DNA from: Duganella qianjiadongensis | Lineage (GTDB): Bacteria > Pseudomonadota > Gammaproteobacteria > Burkholderiales > Burkholderiaceae_D | DNA length: 64,000 bases | Assembly: GCF_009857915.1 (NCBI RefSeq) | Contig: NZ_WWCM01000006.1 | Span: forward strand, 1-64,000 | Reading direction: 5' to 3' | Shown here: piece by piece, positions 36,787-46,098 of the stretch | Position numbering within the stretch: position 1 is the stretch's first letter | Layout of the letters: the number at the start of each line of letters is the position of its first letter | Notes under the pieces: generated by a model | What the model was told of the DNA's origin: nothing | The model's input: the letters and a program-made list of their open reading frames with translations, nothing else | Databases searched by the model: none | Position numbers and translations under genes: made by a program

Positions 36787-37941
36787 ATGCGAATTAATCA
36801 GATTGCGGCATTAACAACCTTATCGATTATTTCATCCGCCGCCATGGCGGTAGAAAGCAGCTTCAGCGGATTCGCCCAGCTGACTGTGGGGCGGGTACTG
36901 AGCGGCGGATCGGATAGCAGCATCCCGTACCCGATCAGTGCGCAACCGGGCTACAGCTACAAGTGCCCATGCTTCACCGGCAACTACGAGTATGTCGGCG
37001 TGTACGAATACCATAAGACCCAGCTACAGCCAGAATCGCTGGCCGGACTCCAGGGCAATTTCAAATTCACCCCTGATCTGTCCGCCACCGTGCAGGTAGT
37101 GGCCAGAGACGCCGACAGTTCCGTCAATGCGGACTGGGCCTACGGCAGCTACCGCATCAACGAGAACCTGACGCTGCAGGCAGGCCGCAAGCGTCTGCCC
37201 CTGTACTACTACTCCGACTATATGTACGTCGGCTACGCCTACCCTTGGCTGCGCCCTTCACAGGATCTGTACGCCTGGCAGATCTATTCCTACGATGGCG
37301 CCAATCTACTCTACACCAACAATGTCGGTGACTGGACCTATACCGGCAATATCTGGGTTGGCAAGCGCAAGAGCAAGGACAACGAACTGCTCGGCAATCT
37401 GTATTATCCCAACCGCATCGACGAGTCCTGGAACAAGATGCTGGGCGCTTATATCGATGCCAGCAACGATATATTCAGTGTGCGCGGCGTGTATATGCAC
37501 ACTGTGGTCGAACGCTATTCGGTTATCAACGGGGTCAGCAGCCCTATCATGACCGGTGCAAACGACCAGCTTATTAATAACGTCGGCCAGGCGTTTTATG
37601 GCATTTCTTTCAATGTCGATTATAAAAACTGGCTGATGCGCAGCGAAATCAATTATATCGACCGGCCTTCCGTTAAAAATACTTTTACCGCCCAGTCTTA
37701 TTCCGGCGGTTATAAATTCGACCAGCATTCCATCATGTTGTCGTGGTCGCAATTTGCCGAACATTCCGATTACTGGCCTAACGGCACGGAAAAACACAAC
37801 ACCACTTCGCTGACTTATCGCTGGGACTTCGCTACTTCGCAAGCGCTGAAAGTGCAGTTCGACAAAATCAGGGACAAATCGAAATTCCAGTTCACGGGCG
37901 ACGCCAATCTGCTGTCGGCATCGTGGCAAATGGTGTTCTGA
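36787..37941 (+). CDS. Outer-membrane porin-like protein, copy 1 of a paired cassette
   Basis: 384 residues with a signal peptide (cut after AAMA, about residue 21) and a C-terminal Phe (SASWQMVF), as in beta-barrels. Alternating aromatic/polar strands run throughout, for example LTLQAGRKRLPLYYYSDYMY. It shares family features with the porin at 44423 (G-R-x-x-LP-x-Y...SD...VGYA, then ...LRP...Y...DGA..LY). An early CPC cysteine pair (YKCPCFTG) is unusual for a porin and is absent from copy 2. AAAAGGGG precedes the ATG. It is followed by a half-size substrate-binding protein gene. Confidence 0.8.
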   Translation: MRINQIAALTTLSIISSAAMAVESSFSGFAQLTVGRVLSGGSDSSIPYPISAQPGYSYKCPCFTGNYEYVGVYEYHKTQLQPESLAGLQGNFKFTPDLSATVQVVARDADSSVNADWAYGSYRINENLTLQAGRKRLPLYYYSDYMYVGYAYPWLRPSQDLYAWQIYSYDGANLLYTNNVGDWTYTGNIWVGKRKSKDNELLGNLYYPNRIDESWNKMLGAYIDASNDIFSVRGVYMHTVVERYSVINGVSSPIMTGANDQLINNVGQAFYGISFNVDYKNWLMRSEINYIDRPSVKNTFTAQSYSGGYKFDQHSIMLSWSQFAEHSDYWPNGTEKHNTTSLTYRWDFATSQALKVQFDKIRDKSKFQFTGDANLLSASWQMVF

Positions 37942-37987
37942 TCCGGTTCTATAAAAATAAATAAACAGACAATAAGGGAGTGCATTT

Positions 37988-38398
37988 ATGCAGAAATTCA
38001 TCATCGGGCTGGCGCTCGCCAGTACTTGCCTGCTGGCAGGCTTTGCCTCTGCCGCTGAAATCGTGGTCGTGGTCAATCCGAAGAATCCGGCCACCCGCAT
38101 GTTTTCCGAGCAGGCCTCGCAGTTTTTCCTAGGCAAGTCCACCATGTTCGTACCACTGGATCAGGCGGAAAAATCGCAAATCCGCGCCGATTTCTACCAG
38201 CGCCTGGCCGGCAAGGACATTTCCCAGGTTAAAGCCGCCTGGGCCAAGATCATCTTCACGGGGAAAGGCGTGATGCCGGCCGAGTTACATTCAACGGCAG
38301 AAGTCAAGAAAGCCATTGCCAACGACATCAACGCTATCGGCTATATTGAAAAGTCGGCAGTCGACGATAGCGTCAAGGTCATACTCACCCTGCCCTGA
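37988..38398 (+). CDS. Half-size PstS-like periplasmic protein, copy 1
   Basis: 136 residues with a signal peptide (cut after ASA). The mature 114 residues resemble one lobe of phosphate-binding PstS proteins: IVVVVNPKNPATRMFSEQAS, FFLGKSTMF, then NAIGYIEKSAVDDSVKVIL. Full PstS is about 320 residues and no pst transporter genes are near. It is about two-thirds identical to the protein at 45637. Cassette order porin then half-PBP is the same in both copies. It may bind an anion in the periplasm or sit on a sensor kinase (inference). Confidence 0.78.
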   Translation: MQKFIIGLALASTCLLAGFASAAEIVVVVNPKNPATRMFSEQASQFFLGKSTMFVPLDQAEKSQIRADFYQRLAGKDISQVKAAWAKIIFTGKGVMPAELHSTAEVKKAIANDINAIGYIEKSAVDDSVKVILTLP

Positions 38399-38404
38399 CC
38401 GAAC

Positions 38405-38437
38405 TGGCGGCTGCTTGCCGCGTGCAAACAGCCGCCA
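38405..38437 (+). terminator. Stem-loop after half-PBP copy 1
   Basis: TGGCGGCTG and CAGCCGCCA form a 9-bp GC-rich stem with a 15-base loop, seven bases after the stop. No U-tract follows, so it may only slow or protect the transcript end. Confidence 0.4.
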
Positions 38438-38470
38438 CGCCACTCCGCTTGTCTCGGTTACAATGGTGGC

Positions 38471-39214
38471 ATGAACGCAAAAAATATTCTCCCCCTGCTG
38501 CTGCTTGGCGCTGCCTGCACCGCTAAGGCAGACAATGCGCCGCCTCTAGGCTGGAATAATTCGGCCGAACTGGGCGCCATCTCTACCTCCGGCAATACGG
38601 TCGGTAATTCTGTCACGGGCAAGCTGGACGCTCATCAGGAACTGCGTAACTGGAGCAATGAATACATCCTGGCCGGCTATTTCAAGGATGAAGAAGTCAA
38701 GCAGGCCAGTGGCGAACGGATACGCCAGCGCTCGGCGCAGCGCTACTCGCTGTCGGGCAAAGCCGCTTTCAAGTTGCTAGAAGACCATAACAAGCTGTTC
38801 GCACTGGCCACCTATGTGGACGACCGCTTCGGTGCCTACACCCGCTACTCCACGCTGGGCGTCGGTTATGGCACGCAGGCCTATGCCACCGATAGCAGCA
38901 ATATGGACGTAGAAATCGGTCCGGGCTACTTCAAGGGCACCCGCTCCAACGGCATCACCGAGACGGGCATGACCATCCGCGGCGCGGGCAATCTCAAGTG
39001 GAAAGTCAGCGACACGGCCCAGCTTTCGCAGAACGTCATCATCGAGCGCGGCACATCGAATGTCCACTCGCAGGCCGAGACGGCGCTGCGCACCAAGATT
39101 AACGGCACCATGCAGATGAAAGCGGCCTACAGCATCCGCAATGACACCAACGTGCCCGCAGACAAGCGCAATACCGACACCCAGACTTCGGTGACGCTGG
39201 TCTATTCGTTCTGA
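38471..39214 (+). CDS. DUF481 outer-membrane protein (YdiY-like)
   Basis: 247 residues. Signal peptide of about 20 residues ([20 protein letters not shown]). The body has the alternating strands of DUF481 salt-induced outer-membrane proteins: [16 protein letters not shown] at the start, [11 protein letters not shown], and a C-terminal TSVTLVYSF ending in Phe. Function unknown in the family. There is no clear ribosome binding site. It lies between the porin cassette and purT. Confidence 0.82.
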   Translation: MNAKNILPLLLLGAACTAKADNAPPLGWNNSAELGAISTSGNTVGNSVTGKLDAHQELRNWSNEYILAGYFKDEEVKQASGERIRQRSAQRYSLSGKAAFKLLEDHNKLFALATYVDDRFGAYTRYSTLGVGYGTQAYATDSSNMDVEIGPGYFKGTRSNGITETGMTIRGAGNLKWKVSDTAQLSQNVIIERGTSNVHSQAETALRTKINGTMQMKAAYSIRNDTNVPADKRNTDTQTSVTLVYSF

Positions 39215-39237
39215 TTACCTACTTCCAGTCCGTCCCT

Positions 39238-40449
39238 ATGAATACTCCCCGCATTTTCGGCACCCCACTCTCGGCCAACGCTACCAAAGTCATGCTGCTA
39301 GGTTCAGGTGAACTGGGCAAAGAAGTCATCATCGCCCTGCAGCGACTGGGCGTCGAGGTGATCGCCGTCGACCGCTACCCGAACGCACCGGGCCATCAGG
39401 TGGCCCACCGCGCGCATGTCATCAACATGGCCGATGGCGCTGCACTGGCGGCGCTGATCGAACAGGAGCAGCCCGATCTGGTGGTGCCGGAAATCGAAGC
39501 CATCGCCACCGCTACGCTGGCAGCGCTGGAACAGGCCGGCAAGATCACCTGCATTCCCACCGCCCGCGCCGCCCAGCTGACCATGAACCGCGAAGGCATA
39601 CGCCGGCTGGCGGCCGAAACGCTGGGCCTGGCCACATCGCCCTACCGGTTTGCCAGCAGTCTGGCCGAACTGCAGGCGGCGACTGCAGAAATCGGCTTCC
39701 CCTGCGTCATCAAGCCCGTCATGTCCTCGTCCGGCAAAGGCCAGTCGAAAGTCGATAGCGCCGCTGAAGTTGGCGCGGCTTGGGACTATGCCGCCGCCGG
39801 TAGCCGCGTCGATGCGGGCCGCGTCATCGTCGAAGGCTTTATCGATTTCGATTACGAAATCACGCTGCTCACCGTGCGCTCGGTCGGTGCCGATGGCCAG
39901 ATCGAGACCCAGTTCTGCGAGCCGATCGGCCACGTACAGGTACAGGGCGATTACGTCGAATCATGGCAGCCCTGCGCCATGCAGCCACTGGCACTGGAAC
40001 GCGCGCGCGAAATCGCCGCCAAAGTCACAGGCGATCTGGGCGGTCTCGGCCTGTTTGGCGTGGAACTGTTCGTCAAAGGCGATATGGTCTGGTTCTCCGA
40101 AGTCAGCCCGCGCCCGCACGACACCGGCATGGTCACCATGGCCACCCAGGTGCAGAGCGAATTCGAACTGCATGCCAAGGCCATACTGGGCCTGCCGGTC
40201 AATGTGGCATTGCGCACGCCGGGCGCTTCGGCGGTGATCTATGGCCAGCATGAAGCAGCCGGCATCGTCTTCGAAGGCGTGGCCGCAGCGCTCGCGGTGC
40301 CCGGCACGGATATCCGCCTGTTCGGCAAGCCGGAGTCGTTTGCACGCCGCCGCATGGGGGTGGCGCTGGCCAGCGCGGCCGATATCGACACTGCACGCCA
40401 GCACGCCAAGCAGGCAGCGGCGACGGTTACACCGCGCCGCGCCAGCTAG
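39238..40449 (+). CDS. purT: Formate-dependent GAR transformylase
   Basis: 403 residues (E. coli PurT 392). An ATP-grasp enzyme that uses formate and ATP to formylate GAR in purine synthesis. The N-terminal [20 protein letters not shown] and [18 protein letters not shown], the central [17 protein letters not shown] and late [16 protein letters not shown] and [12 protein letters not shown] are all PurT-specific. It is the only metabolic gene within the signalling/porin block. Confidence 0.97.
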   Translation: MNTPRIFGTPLSANATKVMLLGSGELGKEVIIALQRLGVEVIAVDRYPNAPGHQVAHRAHVINMADGAALAALIEQEQPDLVVPEIEAIATATLAALEQAGKITCIPTARAAQLTMNREGIRRLAAETLGLATSPYRFASSLAELQAATAEIGFPCVIKPVMSSSGKGQSKVDSAAEVGAAWDYAAAGSRVDAGRVIVEGFIDFDYEITLLTVRSVGADGQIETQFCEPIGHVQVQGDYVESWQPCAMQPLALERAREIAAKVTGDLGGLGLFGVELFVKGDMVWFSEVSPRPHDTGMVTMATQVQSEFELHAKAILGLPVNVALRTPGASAVIYGQHEAAGIVFEGVAAALAVPGTDIRLFGKPESFARRRMGVALASAADIDTARQHAKQAAATVTPRRAS

Positions 40450-40462
40450 CGCCCGGCTCAGG

Positions 40463-40479
40463 GGCGGCAGGCTGCCGCC
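40463..40479 (+). terminator. Short GC-rich hairpin after purT
   Basis: GGCGGCA and TGCCGCC pair around a three-base loop in the 89-bp gap before the MASE1 kinase gene. No T-run follows. Confidence 0.35.
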
Positions 40480-40538
40480 TGCTGACCACTGACGGTTACC
40501 CCCGAACAGGTTATAGTGCTTGCTAACGAGATAGCGCA

Positions 40539-43500
40539 ATGACTCCCATGCCCGACGCACCGCATTCCTCCGCGAGCTACAGATTACCCAATCTGGCGCT
40601 GGTGATGGCGCTGACAGCATGCTATTTCCTGTTTGCCCGCGCCAGCCTGCTGCTGGCCTTTGCCCATAGCAACGCCACACCCGTCTGGCCCCCCTCGGGC
40701 ATCGCTTTTGCGGCCATGCTGCTCTACGGTTACCGCATCTGGCCGGCCATCCTGATCGGCGCCACCTTTGCCAATCTGGCCACTTTCGTCGGCAACGGGC
40801 TGGCGCCTGATCTGGGCACCAATCTCATTTCCGTGCTGATAGGCAGCGGCAATACGCTGGAGGCGGCGGCCGGCGTCTGGCTAGCGCGCCACTACGGCTG
40901 CGCCCATCAGCCATTTTCCCAGTTACAGGACGTCTACAAATTTGCCCTGATCGGCCTGATCATGTGCGTGCTTGCCGCCGTACTGGGCAGCGGCGTGTTG
41001 TATCTGGGTGGTCTGGTCAGTTGGTCCGCCCTGCCCACCGTCACCCTGACGTGGTGGGTAGGCGACGTGGCAGGCGTGCTGCTGGTGACGCCCGCCCTGC
41101 TGGTCTGGCGTCCGGCGCAGGGCGGCTACCAGCCGGGCTGGCGTGGCGTATTGTCCGTGCTGGTTCTGCTGGGCATGATCGCCGCCATCTTTGCGCGCCA
41201 GTACAACGCCGGCGACGGCGATGGCTGGCTGCCCTATCTGCTGATCCTCTGCGTGGCGTGGTCGGCCCAGCGCTATGCCCAGCGTGGCGCCAGCCTGTGC
41301 TGCGTGCTGATCGCCATCGGTGCGGTGCTGGCGACCGTGCGCGGACTGGGCCCGTTTGCCGTCGGCACCCTGAATGATGCCCTGATCGCGCTGGCCAGCT
41401 ATGTTGTGCTGTGCAGCGTGATCGGCATGGTGCTCAGCGCCGATGATTACGAGCGCCACCGCCTGCAAGGCCCGATGCGCAGCCAGAATGCGGCGCACTG
41501 GGCCACCCTGCTGGCAGGCATCGCGCTGACGGTCGTGGTATGGCAGCTGGTGGCACTGAGCACCGAACGGCGTGCACGCGACCAGTTCGATGCCCGCGCC
41601 ACCGATATTGCCGAACGCATCAGCCGGCGCATGGATCTCTATGCATCGGGCCTGCGCGGTGCGCGCGCCCTGTTCCGGGTGGAAGCCGAGCCTACCCGCG
41701 AGCAATGGCATGCCTTCACGCAAGCACTGGATATCCGCAACAGCATGCCCGGCATGCTGGGACTGGGCTATGCTGCCCTGATTCCTCACGCCCAGCGCGA
41801 TCTGGTCGAAGCCCAGATCCGCCAGCATGACCGTAGCGACTTCCACATCTGGAGTCTGCCCGGTGCCACTCCCGGCCCGGCCGCCGGGGTCGTGCTGTAT
41901 CTGGAACCGGCCAGCGGCGCCAACCTGCGTGCCTTCGGCTACGACATGATGTCGGAACCGATACGGCGGCAAGCCATGCTGGAAGCGGCACGGCTGGGCG
42001 AACCGGTGCTGACGGGGCGCGTGGTACTGGTGCAGGAAGGCCCCGGTCAGGGTCAGCCCGGTTTTCTGATGTATTTTCCCATCTACCACCAGCAGGCCCA
42101 GTTCCCCCGCGGGCGTTCTGCCGCCGCCCTGCGCATGGCCGCGCTGAACGGCTTTTCCTACAGCCCTATCCGCGCCGAGGAAATGCTGACCGGCCTGCTG
42201 GGGCCCGCCGACAATGGCCTGCAACTGGAAGTGTACGATGGCGATAGTACGGCTAGCGCCAATCTGCTCTACGCCAGCGAAGGGCGCCAGCAGGCCGAGC
42301 TGGAGCAATACCCCAACCCCTACCAGCGCCTGTTGCCGCTCGATCTGCTGCGTCACCGCTGGACGCTGCGCCTGACTGCCCTGCCGGCTTTCGAGAATAA
42401 TATCGACCGGCAGAAGTCGCACATCGTGCTGCTGGCCGGCGCCATTATCAGCCTGCTGTTCTTCGGCGTGGTACGCGCACTGACCGCACGGCAGGCCTAT
42501 GCCAGCGCACTGGCGGAAGAAAAAACCGCCGCCCTGCGCGAATCGGAAGCTTCGCTGATCGTGGCGCGCGATCTGGCCGAGGCGGCCAGCCGCGCCAAGT
42601 CCGAATTCGTGGCCAATATGAGCCATGAAATCCGGACGCCGCTCAATGCTGTGCTGGGCATGACCCAGCTACTTAACAACACCACGCTGTCGGCCGAACA
42701 GCAGAAATATCTGGATATGATAGGCAGCTCCGGCACCGCCCTGCTGAATATCCTGAACGATGTGCTCGACCTGTCCAAGATCGAGGCGGGACGGATGGAG
42801 CTGGCGCCGGTGCAGTTCAGCCTGCAAAGCGTGCTCGATGCAGTGGCCACCATCATGACGGTCAACGCCAGCGAGAAAAATCTGGAACTATCGATAGGCG
42901 TCGATCCCGGTGTGCCGCAGGCCCTGTGCGGCGACAGCCACCGCCTGCAGCAGATTCTGGTCAATCTGGTCGGCAATGCCATCAAATTCACCGAGAAAGG
43001 CTATGTTGCCCTGCTGGTGGAACGGGCCGGTGCCAGCAGCGAAGCCGTGACCCTGCGCTTCAGTGTCAGCGACAGCGGCATCGGCATTCCGCAGGAGCAG
43101 CGCAGTCTGCTGTTTGCGCCGTTTTCGCAGGCTGACGCCTCGATGACGCGGCGCTTCGGCGGTACCGGCCTCGGTCTCGCCATCTCGCGCCGGATCGCCG
43201 CACTGATGGGCGGTGAAATCGAAGTCGACAGTACGCCGGGCGTCGGCAGCGTGTTCACTGTCTGTATTCCGCTACGCTACGGTATTCCGCCGGCGGGCGA
43301 CGAGGCGCCACTGCCGGTCCAGCACTTGCTGCTGATCGAGGCGGATGCGCAGGCGGCCAACTACCTGCAGCGCAATATCACCAGCCTGAACTGGCAGTGC
43401 AGCCATGCCAGCAGCGGCGAACAGGCGCTGCAGATACTGGGCAGCGGGCAGGCCCGCATAGACGCCATTCTGCTGGCGTGGAATCTGCCCGGCATGGACG

Positions 43501-44126
43501 GGCTGGCAACCATGCAGGCCATACGCGCTGCACGTCCGGTCGACTGTCCTGCCATCGTGCTGCTGACCAGCGCCTATGGCCAGGGCCAGCTGCTGCAGCA
43601 TCGTGAAGCGGAACTGGCCAATGCTACCCTGCTCAAGCCGGTCACGCCGGCCCGGCTGTACGACGCATTGCGCAGCACCCTGCGCCACACCCCGACCACC
43701 GCCGCCAGTGCCGATCTGGGCGCCGTTGCGGCCCTGCGCATCGACGGCGTGCGGCTGCTGCTGGTGGAGGACAATCCGCTCAACCAGCTGGTGGCCCAGA
43801 GCATGCTCAGTTATGCCGGTGCCAGCCTGGAAACGGTCGACAACGGCCGCGCCGCCCTCGATCTGCTGCGTACCGATAGCCAGCGTTTCGATCTGGTGCT
43901 GATGGATGTACAGATGCCGGAAATGGATGGTTTCGAAGCCACCATGCGCATCCGTTCCGAGCTCAAGCTGTCACTCCCTGTGCTTGCCATGACTGCAGGC
44001 GTGATGCAATCGGAGCGGCAGCAATGTATCGCCTCCGGCATGAATGATTTCATCGCCAAACCGGTCGATATCGACCAGATGCTGCGCACCATACGGCGTA
44101 ACCTGCCCTCCCGCCGTCCTGCCTGA
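40539..44126 (+). CDS. MASE1-CHASE hybrid histidine kinase with one degenerate and one intact receiver
   Basis: 1195 residues. A multi-helix MASE1 membrane sensor fills about 15-300 ([20 protein letters not shown]). A further helix leads to a periplasmic CHASE domain (about 340-590) and a last helix near 630. HisKA has [11 protein letters not shown] with His696, then an HATPase ([20 protein letters not shown]). Receiver 1 (about 925-1045) reads [12 protein letters not shown]: the phospho-acceptor position is Ala980, and the acidic pair is reduced (LLIEADAQ). Receiver 2 is intact (VEDNPLNQ, Asp1123 in [11 protein letters not shown], lysine in IAKPVD). There is no HPt, so an external one is needed to pass phosphate on. 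It sits between the two porin/half-PBP cassettes. Confidence 0.93.
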   Translation: MTPMPDAPHSSASYRLPNLALVMALTACYFLFARASLLLAFAHSNATPVWPPSGIAFAAMLLYGYRIWPAILIGATFANLATFVGNGLAPDLGTNLISVLIGSGNTLEAAAGVWLARHYGCAHQPFSQLQDVYKFALIGLIMCVLAAVLGSGVLYLGGLVSWSALPTVTLTWWVGDVAGVLLVTPALLVWRPAQGGYQPGWRGVLSVLVLLGMIAAIFARQYNAGDGDGWLPYLLILCVAWSAQRYAQRGASLCCVLIAIGAVLATVRGLGPFAVGTLNDALIALASYVVLCSVIGMVLSADDYERHRLQGPMRSQNAAHWATLLAGIALTVVVWQLVALSTERRARDQFDARATDIAERISRRMDLYASGLRGARALFRVEAEPTREQWHAFTQALDIRNSMPGMLGLGYAALIPHAQRDLVEAQIRQHDRSDFHIWSLPGATPGPAAGVVLYLEPASGANLRAFGYDMMSEPIRRQAMLEAARLGEPVLTGRVVLVQEGPGQGQPGFLMYFPIYHQQAQFPRGRSAAALRMAALNGFSYSPIRAEEMLTGLLGPADNGLQLEVYDGDSTASANLLYASEGRQQAELEQYPNPYQRLLPLDLLRHRWTLRLTALPAFENNIDRQKSHIVLLAGAIISLLFFGVVRALTARQAYASALAEEKTAALRESEASLIVARDLAEAASRAKSEFVANMSHEIRTPLNAVLGMTQLLNNTTLSAEQQKYLDMIGSSGTALLNILNDVLDLSKIEAGRMELAPVQFSLQSVLDAVATIMTVNASEKNLELSIGVDPGVPQALCGDSHRLQQILVNLVGNAIKFTEKGYVALLVERAGASSEAVTLRFSVSDSGIGIPQEQRSLLFAPFSQADASMTRRFGGTGLGLAISRRIAALMGGEIEVDSTPGVGSVFTVCIPLRYGIPPAGDEAPLPVQHLLLIEADAQAANYLQRNITSLNWQCSHASSGEQALQILGSGQARIDAILLAWNLPGMDGLATMQAIRAARPVDCPAIVLLTSAYGQGQLLQHREAELANATLLKPVTPARLYDALRSTLRHTPTTAASADLGAVAALRIDGVRLLLVEDNPLNQLVAQSMLSYAGASLETVDNGRAALDLLRTDSQRFDLVLMDVQMPEMDGFEATMRIRSELKLSLPVLAMTAGVMQSERQQCIASGMNDFIAKPVDIDQMLRTIRRNLPSRRPA

Positions 44127-44422
44127 GTTGTAGCGGCTTATTTTGCAGCTTGCATTATGAAATGATCAATTGTTACATCTTCGCTATATCAGCGAAATGT
44201 GCGCAAGATCAAGAATTGCATGCATAGGCTGCTGTTTATCTTCGTGAACCGCGAACTTAGCCACAGATTGCCCCTTAAACCACTGGCTATTGTTGCCTTA
44301 AAACAACAAAAATGTCACATTTTTTGGGCAAATCTCACACAAACTCACCAACCAAGTCCAAACTAGATCAGCGTCCTAGACAAAACATAACAACATTACG
44401 AGATCAACGGGAGGAATACACG
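44127..44422 (+). other. Intergenic leader of porin copy 2
   Basis: About 300 AT-rich bases without a gene. They contain TTCGCT-ATATC-AGCGAA (44180-44196) and, around 44310, AAAAATGT-C-ACATTTTT, a palindrome with a one-base centre that could be an operator. No equivalent palindrome was found upstream of porin copy 1. Confidence 0.5.
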
Positions 44423-45625
44423 ATGAAACAACCGAAACTGGCCCTGACAGTGCTTGCCGTACTTGGCGCTCTGGCTACGCAGGCCCATGCAGACGACGCT
44501 TTGCCGATTACCATTAGCGGCTTCGGCACCGGCGCGCTGACCATGACAGACACCAATGATGGCCTGTTCAACCGCACCAATCAGGTAGGCGGCGCGGGCA
44601 AGAGCGCGCGTACCGGCGTGGATTCGAATCTGGGTCTGCAGATGACGGCCAAGCTGAGCGAGAACCTGTCGCTGACGGCGCAGGGGCTGGTACGCAAGAA
44701 CGGCCCTAGCGACCAGTACGCTGGCGAAATGGCTTGGGCTTTCGCCAAATACAAGGTGAGCGATGAAATCGCCATCCGCGTCGGCCGCATCGGTCTGCCC
44801 GTCTACATGATTTCCGATGTGCGCAATGTAGGCTATGCCAACATCATGCTGCGCGCACCGAACGAAGTGTATCGCCAGGTGACCGCCGACAACATCGATG
44901 GCGCCGATATTCTGTATCAGCACAACTTCGGCGACACCACGCTTACCGGCCAGCTGGCCGTAGGCCGCACGCGCTTCCACGCCGCCGGCAACTACGACGT
45001 GGAATTCAAACCGGCCGTCTCGGCACAGGTGGTGCTGGAAAACGGCCCCTTCACCTACCGGCTGGGCCATGCCAAGGCCAAAGTCAATTTATACGACAAC
45101 GCCAATCTGAATGCGCTGCTGGGCGCGCTGAACAAATACGGCCTGACGTCCGTGAGCGCACAGCTGCCGCTGTCCGATATCGACGGCACTTTCACGTCTG
45201 CCGGTATCTCCATGGACTACAACAACATTGTGCTGCAGGGCGAGTACGCCAAGCGCAAGACCGATACCCGCGCCATTCAGGACACCAGCTCCTATTACCT
45301 GATGGGTGGCTATCGCATGGGCAAATTCCTGCCCTACCTGATGTACGGCGACGTCAAGCAGGACAGCATCCGCAGCTTTGCCAGCCTGCCTACCAGCGGT
45401 CCGCTGGCCGGCCTTACGGCCGCTGCCAACGGCGCTATCCAGGCTGGCCTGCAATCGACCACGGCGATCGGCGTGCGCTGGGACTTCTACAAATCGGCAG
45501 CGTTCAAGTTCCAGATCGATCACATCAGCACCCGTGATGGCACCGGCTACTTCGTCAATGCCAAACCTGCGCTGGCAGGCAAGAGCGTAAACGTGTATGC
45601 CGCCGGCATCGATTTCGTCTTCTAA
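44423..45625 (+). CDS. Outer-membrane porin-like protein, copy 2 of the paired cassette
   Basis: 400 residues from the ATG at 44423, which has GGGAGGAA upstream; the longer frame to 44312 is unsupported. Signal peptide cut after THAHA-like ATQAHA (about residue 24). The mature start ITISGFGTGALTMTD and C-terminal AAGIDFVF fit a 16-18-stranded barrel. It is homologous to the protein at 36787 in the region IRVGRIGLPVYMISDVRNVG, then APNEVY and DGADILY. It has no cysteine pair. It is followed after 11 bases by the half-PBP gene. Confidence 0.85.
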   Translation: MKQPKLALTVLAVLGALATQAHADDALPITISGFGTGALTMTDTNDGLFNRTNQVGGAGKSARTGVDSNLGLQMTAKLSENLSLTAQGLVRKNGPSDQYAGEMAWAFAKYKVSDEIAIRVGRIGLPVYMISDVRNVGYANIMLRAPNEVYRQVTADNIDGADILYQHNFGDTTLTGQLAVGRTRFHAAGNYDVEFKPAVSAQVVLENGPFTYRLGHAKAKVNLYDNANLNALLGALNKYGLTSVSAQLPLSDIDGTFTSAGISMDYNNIVLQGEYAKRKTDTRAIQDTSSYYLMGGYRMGKFLPYLMYGDVKQDSIRSFASLPTSGPLAGLTAAANGAIQAGLQSTTAIGVRWDFYKSAAFKFQIDHISTRDGTGYFVNAKPALAGKSVNVYAAGIDFVF

Positions 45626-45636
45626 GGAGAGCCTCT

Positions 45637-46047
45637 ATGAAAACGGCCATTGCAAAACTGATGCTCGCAGCAGGTCTCGGCATGGCGGCAGCGCCGCTGT
45701 TTGCGGCGGAGATCGTCGTCATCGTGAATCCCAAGAATCCGGCTACCCGCATGTTCAGCGAACAGGCAGGCCAGTTCTTCCTCGGCAAGTCCACCCTGTT
45801 CACGCCGGTCGAACACACGGATGGCGCGCTGCGCAACGAGTTCTACAAAAAGGTGCTGGACAAGGACGCCACGCAGGTGAAAGCGATCTGGTCCAAGCTG
45901 GTATTTACCGGTAAGGCCACCGCCCCGAAAGAATACGGTTCCAGTGCCGAGGTGAAGAAAGCCGTCGCAGCCGATGTCAGCGCCATCGGCTACATCGAAA
46001 AATCGCAAGTCGATGACACGGTTAAAGTCATTCTGACGGTACAGTAA
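45637..46047 (+). CDS. Half-size PstS-like periplasmic protein, copy 2
   Basis: 136 residues, signal peptide cut near PLFA-AEI. The mature protein matches copy 1 closely (IVVIVNPKNPATRMFSEQAG, FFLGKSTLF, SAEVKKAVAADVSAIGYIEK) and ends at the same place. AAGGAGAG is upstream of the ATG. With the porin gene 11 bases away the two must be co-transcribed. No ABC permease or ATPase accompanies it, so a scavenging or sensing role rather than classical import is inferred. Confidence 0.8.
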   Translation: MKTAIAKLMLAAGLGMAAAPLFAAEIVVIVNPKNPATRMFSEQAGQFFLGKSTLFTPVEHTDGALRNEFYKKVLDKDATQVKAIWSKLVFTGKATAPKEYGSSAEVKKAVAADVSAIGYIEKSQVDDTVKVILTVQ

Positions 46048-46069
46048 GCAGTGCCCTGCCGCACACCCG

Positions 46070-46090
46070 ACGCCCGGTCCTGCCGGGCGT
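46070..46090 (+). terminator. Hairpin between the half-PBP gene and the convergent MATE gene
   Basis: ACGCCCGG and CCGGGCGT form an 8-bp GC-rich stem with a five-base loop (TCCTG), followed by TGCTCTT. It lies in the 51-bp gap between convergent genes and may serve both. Confidence 0.55.
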
Positions 46091-46098
46091 TGCTCTTC

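Noticed and set aside
37988-38398. A pst phosphate-import operon
   Set aside because: Only half-size binding proteins are present; there is no pstC, pstA, pstB or phoU in the window.
40923-42626. A 567-codon open frame antisense to the MASE1 kinase
   Set aside because: It is rich in Gln, His, Gly and Ala as expected of an antisense frame, with no recognisable domain.
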